Source: Astrothelium macrocarpum
Taxonomy: Eukaryota > Ascomycota > Dothideomycetes > Trypetheliales > Trypetheliaceae
Direction: 5' to 3'
Length of the DNA: 64,000 bases
Assembly: GCA_021030915.1 (NCBI GenBank)
Contig: JAGEMR010000014.1
Location: 310,001 to 374,000, forward strand
Shown here: piece after piece, positions 58,672-64,000 of the stretch
Position numbering within the stretch: the stretch's first letter is position 1
How the letters are laid out: the number at the start of each line of letters is the position of its first letter
Position numbers and translations under genes: made by a program
Notes under the pieces: model-generated
Seen by the model: the letters and a program-made list of their open reading frames with translations, nothing else
Told to the model about the DNA's origin: nothing
The model's database searches: none

Positions 58672-61042
58672 TTGAAGTAGAGTGAAAGTTCATGCAAAGC
58701 TTCTCCCACTGCTTTTACGGATTCGAGAGGAGTCCTAGTAAAGCGTGTATCAGAAACGGTCTTTTAAATGTATGAGTCCTGGTTGTTTCCGAGAGCATAT
58801 TGCTCCTGATTTATACAAATCATGTCTTGGTCTTCTGAGCGCAAGGCCAGTAGCCGTATCTTGGCCTAACAGTCTCAAGAAGGCAGAAGGCAGGAAACCG
58901 GAAGTATTGAAAATCTAAACAGAAAACGGTTATCGGACAAGCTAACAGAAAACCGTCTGTAGGACATCTGCTTGACCAAAGGTCTGAGATAAGAGACAGA
59001 TGGGAACGGTAGGCGGCGTGAAACAGAGAGTCAAAAGCCAAGGCGACGAAAAACGGGAAACCGAAATTAGGAGATCAGAGATCAACCGGGCATGTGACCA
59101 TGCCAAAAAAAGTTATTTTTAGCGATTTTGGCTCGATGCAGAAACTGTTTCTGTCACGGCGCTAAGAGTTGATGTGAACAAAGAAAAGTCGATGATAGTG
59201 GTTTGGGGCCCGGCTGCAAAAGTGAGGCACAGCCAACACCCTCTGATAATTGGACCAGATCTTTTGGAACCTCAGATACCTTGTGGCCTTCACGACTAGG
59301 AGATCAGTATTGGATCAATCCATTTAGCCGGGAGTCTCCAAGGAAATTGAAGGTCCTAAGTTTGAGATAATATTGATGAAATATAACCGTGGTAGAGCCC
59401 ATCACTAGGTATACCCTATTGAAATATACTCTTACCTGTGCAAAGATATCCAGCACTCACTAATCTCATCACTGGCTGGATTATCAGCGCTTTCAGATTC
59501 CGCTATTCTATGAGCATTGACTTTGATGAGGCAAGTGTTGGCAAAGATACAGGTTCATCAGAGTCGGACGGCACTGACGCGGTAACAAGTTGGCGTGCAA
59601 AGCGCAACAGTTTGGCATCAAAGCGGCCCAACCTAAGCTTATCGATGCTGGCAAGACCTAAGGAAGGATTAGCCATGATGTCAAGACATCAAGAGTGAGT
59701 CAGAGCAAGCGTTCCTCATTTGCGGGATTGCAAGTAAAACTCCTGTTCTGAAATGTGCGCGCTTGTGACAGAAACTACCAAGGAATTAAATGCCTCACCG
59801 GCCGGTGGGACCGTGAAGAATAGTAAAATAAATTCGCGAAACTACTAATTTATAAAATTCAGTCTAGTCATCAAGATTAATCTAAAATAGAAAAAGTAGA
59901 CATAGAATACCTGGTGTGTGCAGTGATAGCTATATGCGTAATTATAGGTATATATCTATATAGGATGATAAGAAGAAATTTTTACGAATTCGGCCTAGTG
60001 CGGACGTCGACTGCGCAGCATCAGCAACGCTGGTTTGACGAAAACACAGCAGGTCAAAGGCTACTTACCGCGACAAGATGTAGCAGCAGAAAGAAAACGA
60101 GAAAATGAGAATTAGGGTAATCGTCTAATTCTAAGGCACGCAAAGGCTTTTTATACGATACTCCTACGACATGCTAACCGGATTCTAGCAGGTGGCGACT
60201 ATTGAAACAGCACCCCACGCTTTTCGTCCAATCACTGTTAGCTTCATCTACTTCACTTGGGAGGCCTCCCAGAAATCATGAGTCACTCAGAAGCTTGATT
60301 AAGGTTGGAGGATTCGGTGGGCCAAAGAACCCCGATTTACGACCGGAAAATCGGGTATTTTGAATCGAAAAAGCTGCCGTGTAACAATCTGCCTTGGCAC
60401 AACTTGAATATGTGGCTGCCTGGGCCCCCGCCGGTTTGCCTTTGGCTGGTGGCATCTCATCGACAGACCGCAGACGAGCCGCCACAAGTGACACTAAAGG
60501 CTGTCCTTCCTTTGCACTGATGCTTGCAGGTCTTAAACATATACATGATCATTTGCAGGAATCGCACTTCTTACCGTGGATCTATACAATGTTGGCTTCA
60601 TCGCTTTGCCAATCCAAGTAGTCCTCATCATTGCAACCGTTTGCTGGTGTACACGAAAAAATGGTTGGGCATTATGACAATAATACAATGATTCATCGTT
60701 TGGATTTAATCTGATCTGACAGCAGGTGCAGCACATTGGCTTATATACAAGAAATCTGATACTTTAGAGTTATGCTTCGTTAAGCGTATGCTGGAGAGCT
60801 GAATACGAAGCTCAGAGGAGGACTATAGGCCCGCGTTCTTTATGAAATTGGAAATGTCTATCTTATCTTTTATAAGCCAATACAAATTTGACTTTCTTTG
60901 ATGAATTATTCACAGCTCAGCAATAGCGAAAAAGGATGCAGTCTATCATGCAGTCTTCTCCAAGCCAAAAGTGAAGTTCAAGGACAGACGCCCGCTATGA
61001 ATCAGATACCTCCCGTCATGCACCTTAGTTCCCATGACGCTG
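58672..61042. other. Gene-poor 2.4 kb
   Basis: Upstream region of the zinc-finger gene, then AT-rich sequence (about 59780-60000). A frame at 59438-59698 plus encodes a Ser/Asp-rich peptide and one at 60276-60494 minus a basic one; neither is convincing. It may contain worn repeats, but no family was recognised. Confidence 0.35.
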
Positions 61043-61634
61043 CTACTTCTTCTTGGCAAATTTTTCCTGGCCAATCTTGTCACCTCTAAGGATGACGTTT
61101 AGTACGCGTTCCATCGTGCTCAGAACCTTTTGATCGGGAGCTGCGGTTCCTCGTTCCATATCCGCAACGACTGTTGGTGTTGTGTTACACTTGGTTGCCA
61201 GGTCCTTTTGAGTCATTGTGCCGCCCTTGTCATTCTTTGCATTTGAACGTGCCGTCTTAATTGCATCTCCGACTTTGGTGCCGACGGTCTTTGGCTTGAC
61301 GATGTCGTCGCTGCGGTCGACTTTGGTCAAATGCTGGCCTTCAACCGAAGGTCCCGACTAGCATGGATTATGTCAGTCTCTCTTACAGTCTCAAGTCTAC
61401 ATGCTGGATGGCTAATTGGAGAGGAATGGAATAAATGTGATAAGTAGCGCGTCATGAACAGGAAAAGCTTACCGCATTACCACTTGCATATTTCTTCTCG
61501 GTCGAAACGACTCCTCCACTACGCTGCGCAGCGTTCAAGGCAGCAGAGCCTTTGATGACCTTTTCCCGAGGTGCAGCGCCAGTGCCTCGCACCTTACTGC
61601 CAATCTTGGTAACTGAGTCCCATTCTTCAGACAT
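61043..61634 (-). CDS. mbf1: Multiprotein-bridging factor 1 (transcriptional coactivator)
   Basis: Two exons, 61473-61634 and 61043-61357, 158 aa, a usual length; the intron is 115 nt. The N-terminal domain starts EEWDSVTKIGSKVRG and has the RSGGVVSTEKKY segment; the spliced join gives SGNASGPSVEGQHLTKVDR. The C-terminal helix-turn-helix (Cro/C1-type) contains GGTMTQKDLATKCNTTPTVVADMERGTAAPD and VLNVILRGDKIGQ, ending in a basic KKK tail. MBF1 bridges TBP and bZIP activators such as Gcn4 and also supports frame fidelity on the ribosome. The identification is secure. Confidence 0.97.
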
Positions 61635-62826
61635 GATGATAGGTGGTCAATAACGAAAGAGCAGAGGGTATGTTGGAATTGTTTTCAACCGTAGAAAGCA
61701 GGAAAATCCCTTTGTCTCGTAAAGTTTTATGAGGATATCAAGCTATGTGAAAATGACAACAAAACAAGGCGATTGTGAGAAATGGCGATGTGAGGGAAGT
61801 GTCGATGGATGAGTTGGCTGAATCAGTGTGGCTCATCAGTGATTTGGTCATAGATAGAGGTCCGTGCCCAAGTCGTGAGGTTCCACGCGCTTCGAAAGCA
61901 GGTCTGCGGCCAGCCACCTACCTCTGCGCACGAAAGGACGGCCATTGCGCTATCGAAAAAACCAGAGTAAACCAGAGCTTACTACGGGCGACGAGAAACG
62001 GTATTTGGACAGCAGGCAACAAGTAACGGGAAATGGAGAAAATAGCAAAACTCTGGCCCGCTCAACAACCGCATTCCCATTTACCGTTTTCCGTTTTCCG
62101 TTTTCCGTCTTCCGTTTCCCGTTTTCTGTCTACAGTCTCCAAAGTACCCAGGTATCTTTCTTTTTACCGTTTTCTGCTTTACTGAATCCCGTCCTACAAT
62201 GACGTTGTGGGATCATCAGCTCCTATACGACGTGTAATAGAAACAGTATCCATCCTTCACAAACTGCCCTGTCACCCAGCTTCACTAAAATCCACGTTCT
62301 GAGGGTCGAGAGACTTTTGAAGATCCAGCGCAAGTGCAATGACGATGGCCAGTTTTTTGTGAGAGTAACACCACGTGCCGTCGCCAAGTCAACGGATCAT
62401 CAGCACGGATTATTATTCTCGATATTGGTTGCATTCATCGATGTCCATTCAAAAGTTCGGAAACGAATCATCATGCCAAATCACGATCAGAGGATGGCCA
62501 GGTTCCTCAGTAGCAAATGGCGCAAATGTGGCGCTCTCGGTGAGTGGCTGATACCAGCCAGGCTTCTTCGATCCGTCGCGGTTAGACTGACACCACACGT
62601 CATTCGGCATGATCATGCTCGCAACCCAGGTGCGATCACAGTCTAAAGTGATCTGAGGGTGGGTAGGTAGGTCTGGAGCCTTTTTAACGTACTCTCCCGT
62701 CAATCCCGATTTCCATTCTTTACCAAATACCCAGTTTGTTTATAATTCACGAAGCATTCCATCAAATTTCTAACTATTTGTCGCGAAATCCCATTTGTTC
62801 CTGGGAGAATCCGAAATTCCAAAGCC
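61635..62826. other. Divergent intergenic 1.2 kb with CCGTTTT repeat
   Basis: Lies between the starts of mbf1 (minus) and the small Gly-rich gene (plus). A heptamer repeat is listed separately; frames such as 62317-62646 are not protein-like. Confidence 0.45.
62088..62132 (+). repeat. Short tandem repeat of CCGTTTT type
   Basis: Five to six consecutive copies of a heptamer close to CCGTTTT (TTTTCCG), later copies degenerate (CCGTCTT, CCGTTTCC). Probably replication slippage. Confidence 0.75.
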
Positions 62827-63426
62827 ATGGCCGACAAACTCCAAGCACTTGAAGGTAACGACAAGACCAAAGCCCTTTACGACAACCTACCTCAAGAGCA
62901 CAAGGAAAAACAATCCTATCAAGAATGGCTTACCGAAATGTACCACAAGCAATACGATAACTGGATGCCATGGATCGAAGACCAGTACCTAAAATGGTTT
63001 GGCAAAGACAACAAGGCCTCCTATGCCACAAGAGGTACGGCCTTCCAAACCCATCTCACCCCATCACCTTCGTGTCTCTAACCTCTACTAGACACTCTTG
63101 ATAAAACCAAACTCGACTCTGTTCCTCAAGTCGGCAAGCTTCAAGGGGACGTCAACAACCTCGTCGCCGGCCAGCTCGGCAAGGACGGTCTCGCCCAACC
63201 CATAGGGGATCTCGCCTCCAAGGAAGGCATCAATCGGGCCGAGCGCGGTGGCAAGGATGACAAGGGGAATTACGTTGACGGTCCTGCGGGGACAGTCGCA
63301 AATCCAGTGGCACAAGGTGCAAGTTCGGCCGGTGGGTATTTGAGCAGTGCTGGGCAAGGGGTGAAGAGTGCAGGAGGTTACGTTGGGGGGTTGGTTGGTG
63401 GCGGAAAGGCAGAGGAGAAGAAGTAA
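62827..63426 (+). CDS. Small conserved fungal protein, unknown function
   Basis: Two exons, 62827-63034 and 63092-63426, 180 aa. The 57-nt intron (GTACGG, branch CTCTAAC, acceptor CTAG) joins YATRDTLDKTK in phase. The first 70 residues are rich in charged and aromatic residues (EWLTEMYHKQYDNWMPWIEDQYLKW). The middle has a VNNLVAGQLGKDGL / GDLASKEGINRAERGGKDDKG block that I remember from similar short ascomycete proteins. The end is Gly/Ala/Ser-rich (SAGGYLSSAGQGVKSAGGYVGG) followed by a charged tail, somewhat like LEA-type or stress proteins. No domain name is certain and no function is proposed. Confidence 0.8.
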
Positions 63427-63605
63427 ATGCAGTGTGCCATGCGTATCTTGCACACATTTGCGTTGGGGAGCGCCTGGTGGTTCGGATGATTTAACGAGGT
63501 TTGGATTGATATCATAGAGCTCTGCCTTTTTGCTTTTGGACGTCTGTTTGAACCTTGATGTTATTATCACATTACTGTGCACTTAATATATCCCCATGAA
63601 CAATG

Positions 63606-64000
63606 TCATGCAAATCCCAATGCAATCCAACTTGCTTCGGCGGCATACAGCGTCGAATCGTCCCAAGTGTCCAAATGCCATCGAAAGCCCTCCCTTGTAA
63701 CATCCGTCGCATAGGTCTTAATCCTCAAATCCGCATTGCCCGCCATATCCAACATCTTCAACGCAATCAACACCGTCGGCTTCTCCTCCTTTCCCTTCCC
63801 CTCCTCCACTTTCACCTCCCCATTCACCCTTCCTCCCCCACTATCTCCCTCATTCTCCTTATCCTCCCCCTCCACCCCCTTCTCCTTTCCCTTCCTCCTC
63901 GCCGGCGGATATAACCGTCCCGGAAAGCCCACCCACGCACTACACCTCGGCTTCGGATCGCCCCAACTCCGCACATCCGCCGTCCTCACCACCCCACTCG
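63606..64000 (-). CDS. H-type lectin domain protein, 3' part only
   Basis: The frame is open to the window edge, so only the C-terminal ~131 residues are seen. They show the H-type lectin pattern: RTADVRSWGDP and SAWVGFPGRLY at the start, VLIALKMLDMAGNADLRIKTYATDV, then FRWHLDTWDDSTLYAAEASWIALG before the stop. A Lys/Glu/Gly-rich insert of about 40 residues separates the first strand from the rest, longer than in the basic ~70-aa domain. H-type lectins (discoidin I, snail agglutinin) bind GalNAc or similar sugars; fungal copies often lie within larger proteins of unknown role. The insert may be an unspliced intron, but its frame stays open. Confidence 0.7.
   Translation of the reverse strand, partial: SGVVRTADVRSWGDPKPRCSAWVGFPGRLYPPARRKGKEKGVEGEDKENEGDSGGGRVNGEVKVEEGKGKEEKPTVLIALKMLDMAGNADLRIKTYATDVTREGFRWHLDTWDDSTLYAAEASWIALGFA

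Noticed and set aside
59438..59698. 86-codon Ser/Asp-rich plus-strand frame
   Set aside because: Isolated, with no splice partners and no similarity I could name.

Overview
The window is nuclear DNA of a filamentous ascomycete (Pezizomycotina). Genes carry many short introns of about 46-160 nt with GT..AG ends and CTAAC/CTGAC-like branch sites. The protein families are typically fungal: Zn2Cys6 and C2H2 regulators, a non-reducing polyketide synthase, laccase, cutinase, MBF1 and AP-2 alpha. Class is not certain; Leotiomycetes or Sordariomycetes are guesses. I saw no tRNA, rRNA or CRISPR array. All gene models were built by hand from reading frame, splice signals and family memory, with no database search.

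Left flank (1-20 kb) is mostly general genome: a probable mitochondrial ribosomal protein (mL50-like), a secreted cutinase-family esterase, a coiled-coil protein resembling spindle-pole-body proteins, an unrecognised protein, a strikingly Cys-rich metallothionein-like protein with eight 45-bp tandem repeats, the AP-2 alpha subunit, a PLP-homeostasis (YggS/PROSC) protein and a monocarboxylate-type MFS transporter.

The centre (20.7-52.5 kb) looks like a secondary-metabolite region. In order: a broken BBE-type FAD oxidase (-), a pigment-type multicopper oxidase (+), a Zn2Cys6 regulator (-), a 3-kb gene-poor gap, a salicylate-hydroxylase-like FAD monooxygenase (+), a true ascomycete laccase (-), a dead fungal Tc1/mariner-like transposase, a nitroreductase (-) sharing a 446-bp promoter region with a DHA1 MFS transporter (+), a DHA2 MFS transporter (+), and a 13-exon non-reducing PKS (-) with SAT-KS-MAT-PT-ACP-ACP-TE. 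A reasonable hypothesis is that the PKS makes an aromatic scaffold, the monooxygenase hydroxylates it, the laccase and/or multicopper oxidase couples or polymerises phenols, the MFS proteins export the product, and the Zn2Cys6 protein regulates. The cluster has been eroded: the BBE gene has a nonsense codon, an internal deletion and frame shifts, and a transposon corpse lies in the middle. Whether all these genes form one pathway is inference.

Right flank (54-64 kb) returns to general genes: a BTB-like protein, a three-finger C2H2 factor, the coactivator MBF1, a small conserved Gly-rich protein and the 3' end of an H-type lectin gene running off the window.
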